Positions 25,807 through 34,554 of a stretch of 64,000 nt of DNA are shown here, piece after piece. The notes under the pieces were generated by a model that made no database searches, was not told where the DNA came from, and saw only the letters and a list, made by a program, of their open reading frames with translations. Each line of letters begins with the position of its first letter. The first letter of the stretch is position 1. The translations under genes were made by a program, and so were the position numbers. This stretch comes from Gloeotrichia echinulata CP02 (GTDB taxonomy: Bacteria; Cyanobacteriota; Cyanobacteriia; Cyanobacteriales; Nostocaceae), in NCBI GenBank assembly GCA_038087035.1, contig CP051187.1, forward strand, positions 2,919,001 through 2,983,000. Reading direction: 5' to 3'.

Positions 25807-27450
25807 TCAGCCTTTGAGACCTGTTTTCTTATCTTTTTGATTTGGGTCTATATTTTCCTTTTCTTGTTTATCAATTACTGGCAATTTGAAAAGAATTCCT
25901 GCAAAAAACCAGTAATATACAGCCACTGGATCAACATCTAGAGGATAATAGTAAGTGTTATAGCTAATAAACAATATAAACACCCACAACGCCCCTCCGT
26001 AACTGCGGAAATTACGGTTTTTTATCGAACGATATGTTTTAAAGGCAGTAATTGTCAGGGTGGTGACAAACGCTATGAACCCAAGTAATCCCAAAATTCC
26101 GACTTCATAAAGCACTTTGGGGTAGTAGGTTTCCACTAGTTTACCTGAACCCAAAGCACGGGCAGAGTTAGTGGCTCTACCTAAGCCACTTCCTATCGGT
26201 CCATCTACATTTTTCCAGTTCTCTTCAAATTGATCGACAATAAACTGCTGTGGCGGTGAAGCTTCCCAGCGTCCTGTAAAACTCTCCAATCTCTCTTGCA
26301 CAACAACAGGGTTACTCACCATTGCAATTCCCAGAATTAAGGCGAGTCCCACCCCGATGGGAATAAACCGTTTGAGGTTGGCAATTTGACCAGTGAGAAA
26401 TAATAAAATCACGAAACAGGTGGGTACTAAGGCTAAGGCTATTCTCTGTCCTGAAATTACAGCATTGACAAAGACTGATGCCAAAGAACCTAAACTTATT
26501 AATCGCCAAATAATAGAAGGGTCAGAAAAACCAGTGCCAAAGGTAAAAAAGGTGCTGGAAATTAAAAACCAAGCCCATTGCCAAGGGGCAACAAAGGTTC
26601 CTGGTAGGCGAATCATCCCCTGACTAGGACTATAAACTAAGGCGCCACCAAAATAGCATCTGGCTTCCAATGTTGCTTTAAATAAAGCGCCTCCTACAGC
26701 ATCTCTTGTACCTTGACATATCCCGGTTAATAAAAAAAAGTATTGAACAAATCCTAGTACACAGCAGATAAGTATCAGGACAATTTGTAAGCGCGATAAG
26801 AATAGAAAATCCTGCTTATTGCGAATTAGATAGTAAGCACAACCAATCAGAGGGACATAGCCTAAAAATACTTTCAGTCCTAAAATACCCATGCCTATAG
26901 GTATTTCTTTGGCTGCTGCTTCCATGAGTCCCTGGCTGGGTGGATTTAGTTGCTGTCCACCATTAATAAACACTAGCGTTAGTAAACACAAGCCCAATAA
27001 AATAAACAGTGGGGTTTTAATGGATTTGACAGGAATTAAAGGTATCCCTTGCCTACGACAAGTTTGCCAAAGCCCGATTAATGCTGGAATATAAAAAGCG
27101 TCTTTAGCTAATTGGAGTACGGGGCTATTGCCAATGTAATAAGTAATAGTCCCGCCAAAGGGCACGTAAATAATGAAAGCAAACATCGCTTGACGGGGAT
27201 ATTTATAAGACAGCGAGAACATGAGAATTGCCAAGACACCTGGAATCGCCGCCTTAATCCCACCGACAGCAAACAAAATCATACCCAAGAATAAACCGCC
27301 TGAAGTGGCGGTAGTCAGCAAGCTAGTGAATTCTTTCCTTGCTAAGGTGGCTTTACGCTTTTGGGCTAATCTTTCTTGGAGGCTAAGGGTGGGAGTTTCT
27401 GGTTTTGCTTGCTTTTTTGATGATTTGGATTTTTGCTTCAATTTCGGCAT
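25807..27450 (-). CDS. hpsL: HpsL-like polysaccharide protein (O-antigen-ligase/polymerase type)
   Basis: This 547-aa membrane protein has a basic N-terminus (MPKLKQKSKSSKKQAK) and about 11-12 hydrophobic segments, with a large periplasmic loop around residues 370-430 (RLESFTGRWEASPPQQF, GPIGSGLGRATNSAR). That is the layout of Wzy/O-antigen ligase-type proteins and of HpsL from the Nostoc hormogonium polysaccharide locus. It heads the cluster and would polymerise or ligate repeat units. Biochemical role inferred. Confidence 0.75.
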   Translation of the reverse strand: MPKLKQKSKSSKKQAKPETPTLSLQERLAQKRKATLARKEFTSLLTTATSGGLFLGMILFAVGGIKAAIPGVLAILMFSLSYKYPRQAMFAFIIYVPFGGTITYYIGNSPVLQLAKDAFYIPALIGLWQTCRRQGIPLIPVKSIKTPLFILLGLCLLTLVFINGGQQLNPPSQGLMEAAAKEIPIGMGILGLKVFLGYVPLIGCAYYLIRNKQDFLFLSRLQIVLILICCVLGFVQYFFLLTGICQGTRDAVGGALFKATLEARCYFGGALVYSPSQGMIRLPGTFVAPWQWAWFLISSTFFTFGTGFSDPSIIWRLISLGSLASVFVNAVISGQRIALALVPTCFVILLFLTGQIANLKRFIPIGVGLALILGIAMVSNPVVVQERLESFTGRWEASPPQQFIVDQFEENWKNVDGPIGSGLGRATNSARALGSGKLVETYYPKVLYEVGILGLLGFIAFVTTLTITAFKTYRSIKNRNFRSYGGALWVFILFISYNTYYYPLDVDPVAVYYWFFAGILFKLPVIDKQEKENIDPNQKDKKTGLKG

Positions 27451-27553
27451 GAGTATGAGTCCTGAGGAGCCAGCCGCGTGGGCGGGTTTCGCGACTTGAG
27501 CGGACTGGCGTTGCTGAGTTTTGAGTAGATTTCACTCAGCACTTCAGCACTTT

Positions 27554-29038
27554 TTATGCTAGGTGTTGCTGGACTTGTGACACTAATTCATCTGTCCAGT
27601 GATTGGCAAGTTCCGCGTTAGCCGCTTCCACCATAACTCTGATAACTGGTTCTGTGCCAGAGGCGCGGACTAAAATTCTGCCAGTATCACCCATTGCTGC
27701 TTCTGCAAGGGCGATCGCTTGTTGTACAGCTTCACAATTTTGCCATCCCAAACGGCGCTCGCGGTCTAATACTCGCACGTTCCGCAATAATTGGGGATAA
27801 GTCCCAAAGCTTTGGTCGATCATTTCGCCAAAGGATACACCCGCCTGTTTCACCAAGGCTGCTATATGTAAGGCGGTTAATAAACCATCTCCGGTAATGC
27901 CATAATGACGGCAAAGTATATGACCTGATTGTTCCCCACCTAGCATTCCTCCAGTGCGTTGCATTTCGGCTTGGACGTACTGGTCGCCGACGGCTGTCCG
28001 AATCAATTTACCACCCTGTTGTTTCCAAGCCCTTTCAAAGCCTAAATTGGCCATGACAGTAGAAACAATCAAGTTGTCTGGTAGCTGTTGCTGTTGTTGG
28101 AGATGGCGTCCCCATAGATAGAGAATATAATCACCATTGACTGGTCGTCCTGTATTGTCTACAGCTAAAACGCGATCAGCATCGCCATCAAAGCCAAAAC
28201 CTGCGTCAGCATGATGCTGCTTGACTGCAGCTTGGAGAATTTCTAGGTGAGTTGAACCACAGTTAACATTGATGCGATCGCCATCTGCTTCATTATGCAA
28301 GCAAATAACTTCTGCTCCCATTTCTCTAAATACTGATGGCGCCAACCCAACTGCAGCCCCCCAAGCCAAATCCAAAACAATCTTCATTCCCTGAATATCT
28401 AACGCACCCTCTAATGGTGTTTTCAACCCTTCGCTATAATGCTTAATTAAATCATGACGCAAATAATGGCGTCCGCAATTACTCACGCCACCAGTAAGTG
28501 ATTTATTCCCACGCAGTCCCGCCTCAATTTCCGCCTGCAATGTCTGTGGTAACTTTCCACCATTCCCACCAAAAATTTTAATCCCATTGTCCTCTGGGGG
28601 ATTATGGCTAGCAGAAATCATTACTCCGCCAATCGCATCAGTGGTACTCGTCAGATAGGCGACGCAGGGAGTAGGACATAACCCCAAATACCAAACCTCT
28701 ATCCCTGCTGCTGTTAACCCAGCACTCAAGGCCATTGCCAGCATATCACTGGAGTTTCTCGAATCCTGTCCAAGAATCACAGGTCCTGGAACAGTAGCAT
28801 GGGTACGTAAAACAATCCCCGCCCAAAAACCTATTTGCAACGCTAAAGGCGCGCTCAATAATTCTCCCACTCGTCCACGAATACCATCTGTACCAAACAG
28901 CGGACTTGCTGGTAATGCTATGAGGCTATATGTAAAATCACGCTCAAGATGCTTTGCCAATCCCTCCGATTCGGAAGCCGACCCACCATGAATAGTACCA
29001 TTAGTCCGAGTTATAGATGAAATCATAAGTTTAAACAC
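27554..29038 (-). CDS. glmM: Phosphoglucosamine mutase GlmM
   Basis: This 494-aa enzyme converts glucosamine-6-P to glucosamine-1-P for peptidoglycan and other amino-sugar polymers. The phospho-serine is in MISASHNPPEDNGIK (about Ser144), the metal site in FGFDGDADRVLAVD, the sugar-binding GEQSGH and the C-terminal phosphate loop RASGTEPVIRVM are all present. The N-terminal ~40 residues before PLFGTDGIRG are longer than in E. coli; an ATG four codons in is an alternative start. Confidence 0.93.
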   Translation of the reverse strand: MFKLMISSITRTNGTIHGGSASESEGLAKHLERDFTYSLIALPASPLFGTDGIRGRVGELLSAPLALQIGFWAGIVLRTHATVPGPVILGQDSRNSSDMLAMALSAGLTAAGIEVWYLGLCPTPCVAYLTSTTDAIGGVMISASHNPPEDNGIKIFGGNGGKLPQTLQAEIEAGLRGNKSLTGGVSNCGRHYLRHDLIKHYSEGLKTPLEGALDIQGMKIVLDLAWGAAVGLAPSVFREMGAEVICLHNEADGDRINVNCGSTHLEILQAAVKQHHADAGFGFDGDADRVLAVDNTGRPVNGDYILYLWGRHLQQQQQLPDNLIVSTVMANLGFERAWKQQGGKLIRTAVGDQYVQAEMQRTGGMLGGEQSGHILCRHYGITGDGLLTALHIAALVKQAGVSFGEMIDQSFGTYPQLLRNVRVLDRERRLGWQNCEAVQQAIALAEAAMGDTGRILVRASGTEPVIRVMVEAANAELANHWTDELVSQVQQHLA

Positions 29039-29266
29039 TCCACACAGTCAAACTGGAGAATAACACTTTATACTTTCTTCAACAATTACGACTTAATACC
29101 TTTTGAGCAATTTTTGAGCAATTAAGTATGTAAATTTCTCCTGGGGATTGGGGATTGGGGATTAAGGCTTAGGCACTAGGAAATCCTTTTCATGCCCTAT
29201 GCCCCATGCCCATTTTCATGTTTCCTGGTGTAAGCAGTTCATAATGGCTACTTACTTAGCTGTTTT

Positions 29267-29860
29267 TCAAGCGTCTTCATTGTTATTTAATTCCTCAATA
29301 ATTTTTTCGATTTTCCGTTTAGACCTACGCTGCCCATATAATCTTGCTGAAAAACTTTTGATGATTATAATTAAATCTTCCATTAATTCATCTGTGCCAT
29401 TGTCAGACTCATTAACTATTTCCAACCTTACGTTTAATCGTTTTAATAACACATCAATACACTGACTTTCAAATCTGGCTAATCTTTCTCTATGCTCAAC
29501 AATCAAAATGTCATAACCATCTGAAGACAGTAAATCATTTAATTTTTCACGATTATCATTTAATCCGTTACCAATTTCTTTCACCACTTTGACAATAGAG
29601 TAACCTCTAAAAGTTGCATATTGAGTTAATTTCTCTGCTTGTCTGTCAAGATTATCTTTATTTTTTTTAGATGAAACTCTTGCATAAATTGCAACTCTTA
29701 GCTCTCTGTGATCAAGACTTTTCACTTCTGGCTGAAAGTCTACAATAACTGTCCCTGATTCTACTTGTCTGGCTGGATGTGGAAGCTTGCCAGATTTCCA
29801 CCATCTCCACGCTGTTTTATAGCTGACGCCCTGATATTTAGCATAATCGCTTAACTTCAT
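29267..29860 (-). CDS. IS607-family serine recombinase (TnpA), orphan
   Basis: From ATG at 29858-29860 (MKLSDYAKYQGVSYKTAWRW) the protein is 197 aa. An N-terminal MerR-like helix-turn-helix is followed by a serine-recombinase domain with VAIYARVSSKKN (catalytic Ser) and IVEHRERLARF, the hallmark of IS607 TnpA. IS607 elements normally carry a tnpB just downstream; here the gene ends 228 bp from glmM with no such gene. It may be a TnpA-only element or a relic. The 3' end overlaps no other gene. Confidence 0.88.
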   Translation of the reverse strand: MKLSDYAKYQGVSYKTAWRWWKSGKLPHPARQVESGTVIVDFQPEVKSLDHRELRVAIYARVSSKKNKDNLDRQAEKLTQYATFRGYSIVKVVKEIGNGLNDNREKLNDLLSSDGYDILIVEHRERLARFESQCIDVLLKRLNVRLEIVNESDNGTDELMEDLIIIIKSFSARLYGQRRSKRKIEKIIEELNNNEDA

Positions 29861-30213
29861 GTCATGACTATAGCAATACAATTACTCTAATGACTATCAA
29901 TGTCTATACATTTAAGAATATTTTATAATATAGGGCTACTATTTGTTTTTTGAGTATTTTCTCTGTGAAAATATTCCTAAACTTTTACAACAAATTGTAA
30001 AGATTATTTGTCATTGGTCATTCGTAACTACTGTTGACCCTTGACTCTTGACCCTTGACCCTTGCCTCCACAGAACCAAGTGCAGTGGACAGCTTAAGAA
30101 ATTTTAATATAAATTCTCATCAAATAGTTCTAATGTAACCTTTTAATGGCATTTTTTAGCCATTAGTCAATCAATACTCCGGCAGTTGACCTTTTAAAGT
30201 AGAGAAATTTAGC
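29861..30213. other. AT-rich intergenic region upstream of ho1
   Basis: Between the IS607 recombinase and heme oxygenase genes. It holds a short heptamer-like run (TTGACCCTTGACTCTTGACCCTTG, period 8, near 30034-30062) and otherwise AT-rich sequence. No clear IS607 end could be marked. Confidence 0.4.
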
Positions 30214-30930
30214 ATGAGTAGCAATTTATCAAGCAAATTGCGTGTAGGTACGAAAAAAGCCCACACTATGGCAGAAAACGTTGGTTTTGTCAAGTGCTTT
30301 TTAAAAGGGGTGGTAGAAAAAAATTCTTACCGAAAGCTTGTCGGCAACTTCTATTTCATCTACTCGGCGATGGAAGAGGAGATGGCAAAGCACAGTAACC
30401 ATCCGATTGTTGCCAAAATTAACTTTCCAGAGCTTAACCGCAAGCAGACCCTAGAGCAAGACCTGAGTTATCACTACGGTTTTAACTGGCGCGAGCAAGT
30501 TAAATTATCGCCGGCGGGGGAAGCCTATGTACAGCGTATCCGAGAAATATCTGCAACAGAACCGGAATTGTTAATTGCCCATTCCTACACCCGTTACTTG
30601 GGTGACTTATCAGGAGGACAAATTCTGAAAAACATTGCTGTAACAGCGATGAATCTTAATGATGGGCAAGGTACAGCCTTCTATGAATTTGCCGAAATTA
30701 CCGACGAGAAGGCATTCAAAGCCAAATATCGTCAAAATTTGGATGAAATGCCCATTGATGAAGCTACAGCCGATCGCATAGTTGATGAAGCTAACGCCGC
30801 CTTTGGGATCAACATGAAAATGTTTCAAGAATTGGAAGGAAACTTGATCAAAGCCATTGGTCAGATGCTGTTCAACAGCTTGACACGTCGCCGGACACGT
30901 GGTAGCACTGAACTCGCCACCGCTGAGTGA
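30214..30930 (+). CDS. ho1: Heme oxygenase (biliverdin-producing)
   Basis: This 238-aa enzyme opens heme to biliverdin, iron and CO with ferredoxin as reductant, the first step toward phycobilins. The proximal heme ligand is His17 in TKKAHTMAEN, and YLGDLSGGQILKNIA is the distal-helix glycine motif. The length and the C-terminal basic tail match cyanobacterial HO1. It supplies chromophore for proteins handled by the CpcS lyase at 5.2 kb. It is followed by cobW on the same strand, about 195 bp downstream. Confidence 0.96.
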   Translation: MSSNLSSKLRVGTKKAHTMAENVGFVKCFLKGVVEKNSYRKLVGNFYFIYSAMEEEMAKHSNHPIVAKINFPELNRKQTLEQDLSYHYGFNWREQVKLSPAGEAYVQRIREISATEPELLIAHSYTRYLGDLSGGQILKNIAVTAMNLNDGQGTAFYEFAEITDEKAFKAKYRQNLDEMPIDEATADRIVDEANAAFGINMKMFQELEGNLIKAIGQMLFNSLTRRRTRGSTELATAE

Positions 30931-31125
30931 ATTTTCGCAAATTAATTTTCGCAAATTATTGGGGCAGCTTAGCTGGGGCCATCTAAGTATATTAGGCGAT
31001 CGCAGTAAAGCTGCCCCTAATGCTTTTTTTGGGTTTTTGATTCCCAATCGCGCAGCAATAAGAGAAAATGCAAACAGCCTCTTATTCATTCTTCCCCAAT
31101 CCCCAATCCCCAGTTCAATTAAACA

Positions 31126-32172
31126 ATGGCTACCAAAATTCCTGTCACTGTTATCACAGGCTTTTTAGGCAGTGGTAAAACCAGCCTAATTCGTCATTTG
31201 CTACAAAACAACCAAGGACGCCGCATTGCAGTTTTAGTCAACGAATTTGGCGAACTCGGTATTGATGGCGAATTGTTAAAATCCTGTCAGATTTGCCCCG
31301 AAGATGGCAATGAAGGAAGTAATATATTTGAATTAACTAACGGCTGCTTATGTTGCACCGTCCAGGAAGAATTTTTACCGACGATGCAACAGTTACTCAA
31401 ACGGCGAGATAGCATCGACTGTATATTGATTGAAACCTCTGGGTTAGCCTTACCAAAACCCCTAGTCAAGGCCTTTCGCTGGCAAGAAATTCGCGCCGGT
31501 GCAACAGTGGATGCAGTAATTACCGTAGTAGATTGTGCAGCGGTAGCAGCGGGAACATTTGCCAGCAATCCAGAAGCGATCGCCATCCAACGGCAAGCAG
31601 ATGATAGCCTAGAACACGAAACACCCTTACAAGAACTATTTGAAGACCAACTAGCTTGTGCAGATTTGGTGGTATTAAATAAAACTGATTTAGTAGATAT
31701 CCAGACCAAAGCACAGGTTGAGGAATTAATTAAACAAGAATTGCCCAGAGTGGTGAAGATAGTCGAGAGCGATCGCGGTCAACTCGATGCATCTATTTTA
31801 TTAGGATTCCAAGCCGCAGTCGAAGACGATTTAGATAGCCGTCCCAGTCATCACGACACCGAAGAAGACCACGACCACGACGACGAAATCACCTCAACCC
31901 ACCTCATTTTAGATCGTGCCTTCGACCCAGATAAGCTGCAAAAACAGTTGCAAGCACTGGTAAACCAACAAGAAATTTACCGAATTAAAGGCTTTGTCGC
32001 CGTACCGAATAAACCCATGCGTCTTGTGATTCAAGGCGTAGGCACCAGATTTGATCAATTTTACGATCGCCTTTGGCAACCAGAAGAAGCCAGACAAACC
32101 CGCTTAGTATTTATCGGTCGTGATTTGAAAGCCTCAGAAATCGAGTCAATGGTTGATAATTTTTGTGATTAA
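31126..32172 (+). CDS. cobW: CobW-family GTP-binding metallochaperone
   Basis: This 348-aa G3E GTPase has the P-loop TGFLGSGKTSL (residues 11-21), the metal-binding NGCLCCTV motif, and the NKTDLV guanine-specificity motif. Between the GTPase and C-terminal domains is a His/Asp-rich linker (HHDTEEDHDHDD), suggesting metal storage or delivery. CobW proteins deliver metal ions; in cyanobacteria they are annotated for cobalt/cobalamin or zinc. The metal cannot be decided from sequence. The C-terminal domain (GFVAVPNKPMRLVIQGVG) is complete. Confidence 0.9.
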   Translation: MATKIPVTVITGFLGSGKTSLIRHLLQNNQGRRIAVLVNEFGELGIDGELLKSCQICPEDGNEGSNIFELTNGCLCCTVQEEFLPTMQQLLKRRDSIDCILIETSGLALPKPLVKAFRWQEIRAGATVDAVITVVDCAAVAAGTFASNPEAIAIQRQADDSLEHETPLQELFEDQLACADLVVLNKTDLVDIQTKAQVEELIKQELPRVVKIVESDRGQLDASILLGFQAAVEDDLDSRPSHHDTEEDHDHDDEITSTHLILDRAFDPDKLQKQLQALVNQQEIYRIKGFVAVPNKPMRLVIQGVGTRFDQFYDRLWQPEEARQTRLVFIGRDLKASEIESMVDNFCD

Positions 32173-32270
32173 TTAATTGTATCGAATGACCAATAGTGCT
32201 AAAATAGCCAGCACGGCATTGCCGTGTCAAGAGTATCTAGGAAATCAGACCGAGTTTTATATTTAGATCG

Positions 32271-32732
32271 ATGACAATTACTCAACTATTTAACATTGCA
32301 AATTTGTTCGTAATACCATTTTGGGCATTAATTATTTTCCTGCCAAATTGGAAAGTGACCAAGCGGGTAATGGAATCATATCTACCCTTTGTACCGTTAG
32401 CTGGGGCGTATTTATATTTGTTTGTCAGCAGCATTACGCCTGAAAATGCCCAAGCTTTATCCAACCCTCAATTAGCTGATATTGCTCGATTTTTTGCCAA
32501 TGAAACAGCTGCTGCAACAGGTTGGATTCATTTTTTGGTGATGGATTTGCTTGCCGGTCGCTGGATTTATTGGGAAGGGCAAAAAACAGGCATTTGGACA
32601 TTTCATTCCCTGTCCCTATGTTTGTTTGCAGGTCCTTTAGGAGTCCTGTCTCACATCTTGACTTACTGGATTGCTACGACATTTATCCCGAAATTTCAAC
32701 AATCTGAGGCGACGACAGTAGCTGTCGAGTAA
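32271..32732 (+). CDS. ABA4-like (DUF4281) membrane protein
   Basis: This 153-aa protein has four hydrophobic segments and the motifs LFNIANLFVIPFWALIIF, and ATGWIHFLVMDLLAGRWIYW near residues 84-103. The HFLxxDLxxGRW pattern is typical of the ABA4-like family, whose plant member is needed for neoxanthin formation. In cyanobacteria a role in carotenoid metabolism or light-stress is suspected but not established. It lies ~100 bp downstream of cobW. Confidence 0.82.
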   Translation: MTITQLFNIANLFVIPFWALIIFLPNWKVTKRVMESYLPFVPLAGAYLYLFVSSITPENAQALSNPQLADIARFFANETAAATGWIHFLVMDLLAGRWIYWEGQKTGIWTFHSLSLCLFAGPLGVLSHILTYWIATTFIPKFQQSEATTVAVE

Positions 32733-32758
32733 GTTGAATCCCCACGGGGCGAAAAATC

Positions 32759-32954
32759 GGTTCTTGCGTACTTAGCGTGCTAAATATGTTGAAAAATAAG
32801 CTTGAAATCCTTGCTGGGATAAGATGACAGCCATTATTTACTGCCTTTTAGGTCTGATGATTAAAATTTTGGCTATAAGCGCCTGTAAGCCTTGATTTTA
32901 AAACAAAGTTATCGACTGTAATTAAAAATTTAGCACGTTAAGTACGCAAGAACC
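32759..32954. mobile_element. 196-bp MITE with ISL3-type ends (copy 1)
   Basis: Ends are GGTTCTTGCGTACTTAGCGT and its near-perfect inverse ACGTTAAGTACGCAAGAACC. The body is non-coding and AT-rich. The same terminus occurs at 33139-33164 beyond a transposase fragment, and a second copy of exactly the same length is at 49706-49901. Confidence 0.88.
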
Positions 32955-33164
32955 AAAAGTGTTAAGACAATTAAGCGATGGTTTGGAGAGATAATAGGAT
33001 ATTTTGAAAGAAAAACTACTAATGGAGTAGTAGAAGGAATAAATAATAAATTAAAATTGATAAAAAGAAGTGGATTTGGTTTGAGAAATTTTCGCAATTT
33101 TGAAATTAGAGCTTTACTTTCTTGGCATTATAATATTAATTTAGCACGCTAAGTACGCAAGAAC
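32955..33164 (+). pseudogene. C-terminal remnant of an ISL3-family transposase plus right end
   Basis: Reading from about 32967 gives a fragment such as IKRWFGEIIGYFERKT, then TNGVVEGINNKLKLIKRSGF and FRNFEIRALLSWHY, the characteristic C-terminus of ISL3 transposases. It has no start and ends at an element terminus TTAGCACGCTAAGTACGCAAGAACC. The catalytic N-terminal and central parts are missing. The upstream edge coincides with the end of the 196-bp MITE, so the two share the same terminal sequence. Confidence 0.8.
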
Positions 33165-33264
33165 CGTCTTTCACAGTAATGAGCAAAGGCTGGAATTGCA
33201 CCAGCATTAAGGGTATCCGATATTTTTTTAGCGCACTTTTCAGGCGTCGGAGCGCACATTGTGC

Positions 33265-33298
33265 CCCCAATCCCCAATCCCCAATCCCCAATCCCTAG
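33265..33298. repeat. Short CCCCAAT heptamer array
   Basis: Four to five CCCCAAT units, one of several such tracts in the window (others near 29147, 31090, 38124 and 45680). It lies between the ISL3 remnant and hemC. Confidence 0.85.
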
Positions 33299-33406
33299 AG
33301 TGAATCTGGTTTTTAGCCAGATCAACCGAATTATAATCCGATGGGTCACTCACTGCGGTAGTCTAGATTCAGAGTGAATTTATCGCCTGGTTTGACATAT
33401 TGTTTT

Positions 33407-34378
33407 ATGACTTCATCTGTTTCTAGTCCCCCACGTACGATTCGCATCGGTTCTCGTAAAAGCCAACTCGCTCTGGTTCAGACCTACTGGGTACAAGAGC
33501 AACTCCAGAAAAGCTTTCCTGATCTTACTTTTGAAGTCCACACCATGTCTACCCAAGGCGACAAAATCCTGGATGTAGCGTTAGCCAAAATTGGTGATAA
33601 AGGACTATTTACCAAAGAGCTAGAACTGGGGATGATCAACAACGAGATTGACTTTGCGGTTCATTCCCTCAAGGATCTGCCAACTAATTTACCAGTTGGG
33701 TTAACATTGGCAGCAATTACTGAACGGGAAAATCCCGCAGATGCGCTGGTACTCCATGAAAAGCACAGAGGCCAGCAAATCGATACCTTACCAGAGGGTG
33801 CGGTCATCGGTACATCTTCCCTCAGAAGACTAGCACAGTTACGCCATTATTTCCCCCATTTTAGCTTTAAAGATGTGCGGGGAAATTTGAATACACGCAT
33901 GGCGAAACTGGATGATGGAGAGTATGATGCTTTAATTTTGGCAGTAGCAGGATTAGAACGCTTGGGAATGGGCGATCGCATTCACCAAATTATCCCCAAA
34001 GAAATTTCTCTCCACGCCGTTGGTCAAGGCGCATTGGGTATAGAATGCCGTACTGATGATATAGAATTGATCTCCCTACTCAAAGCTATTGAACATCCCC
34101 AAACACGCGATCGCTGTCTGGCTGAAAGATCTTTCTTGCGCGACCTCGAAGGCGGTTGCCAAGTTCCTATCGGTGTTAATACAGAAATCAATGGTCACGA
34201 ATTAACATTGACAGGGATAGTTGCCAGCGTAGACGGTCAAAATCTGGTTCAAGATACCGTCACCGGAAAAACTAGTGACGCCGAAAAGCTAGGCAATGAA
34301 CTCGCAACCATTTTACGCCAAAAAGGAGCGCAAGAAATATTAGAGCAAATCTTTACCGAAATTAAGCGGGGTTCTTAA
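33407..34378 (+). CDS. hemC: Porphobilinogen deaminase (hydroxymethylbilane synthase)
   Basis: This 323-aa enzyme (from ATG at 33407) joins four porphobilinogens into hydroxymethylbilane for heme, chlorophyll and bilin synthesis. RIGSRKSQLALVQT, AVHSLKDLPT, IGTSSLRRLAQL and NLNTRMAKLD are family signatures, and the dipyrromethane-cofactor cysteine is in EGGCQVPIG. The frame is open 11 codons further upstream, but MTSSVSSPPRTIRIG starts at the usual place. It is followed by glgA after 176 bp. Confidence 0.95.
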   Translation: MTSSVSSPPRTIRIGSRKSQLALVQTYWVQEQLQKSFPDLTFEVHTMSTQGDKILDVALAKIGDKGLFTKELELGMINNEIDFAVHSLKDLPTNLPVGLTLAAITERENPADALVLHEKHRGQQIDTLPEGAVIGTSSLRRLAQLRHYFPHFSFKDVRGNLNTRMAKLDDGEYDALILAVAGLERLGMGDRIHQIIPKEISLHAVGQGALGIECRTDDIELISLLKAIEHPQTRDRCLAERSFLRDLEGGCQVPIGVNTEINGHELTLTGIVASVDGQNLVQDTVTGKTSDAEKLGNELATILRQKGAQEILEQIFTEIKRGS

Positions 34379-34379
34379 A

Positions 34380-34412
34380 TTCGGTTAGGGGTGGGGTGTT
34401 ATTTTCAAGTCA
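34380..34412 (+). repeat. Dispersed repeat TTAGGGGTGGGGT(G/C)TTATTTTCAAGTC
   Basis: A ~30-bp sequence directly after the hemC stop. Near-identical copies follow glgA (36036-36068) and the 607-aa gene (49510-49540), in the same orientation as the preceding gene each time. It is not a hairpin; meaning unknown. Confidence 0.75.
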
Positions 34413-34554
34413 GGGTGCGCCAGATTTCATAAATTGGTGATAAGCAACAGATTTGTGATATCTGACGCAGTTTCCCACATCCCGCTACGTTCTGTGATTA
34501 GATCAAAAATGATGGCAAAATCATATTGACAGAACCGGGGAAACTAAAACTACC

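Noticed and set aside
25546..25941. 131-codon plus-strand frame across the acyltransferase/hpsL gap
   Set aside because: Overlaps the ends of two real minus-strand genes and has no family resemblance.
29267..29860. Possible resolvase of a prophage
   Set aside because: MerR-type N-terminus plus short serine-recombinase domain is IS607-like; no phage genes nearby.
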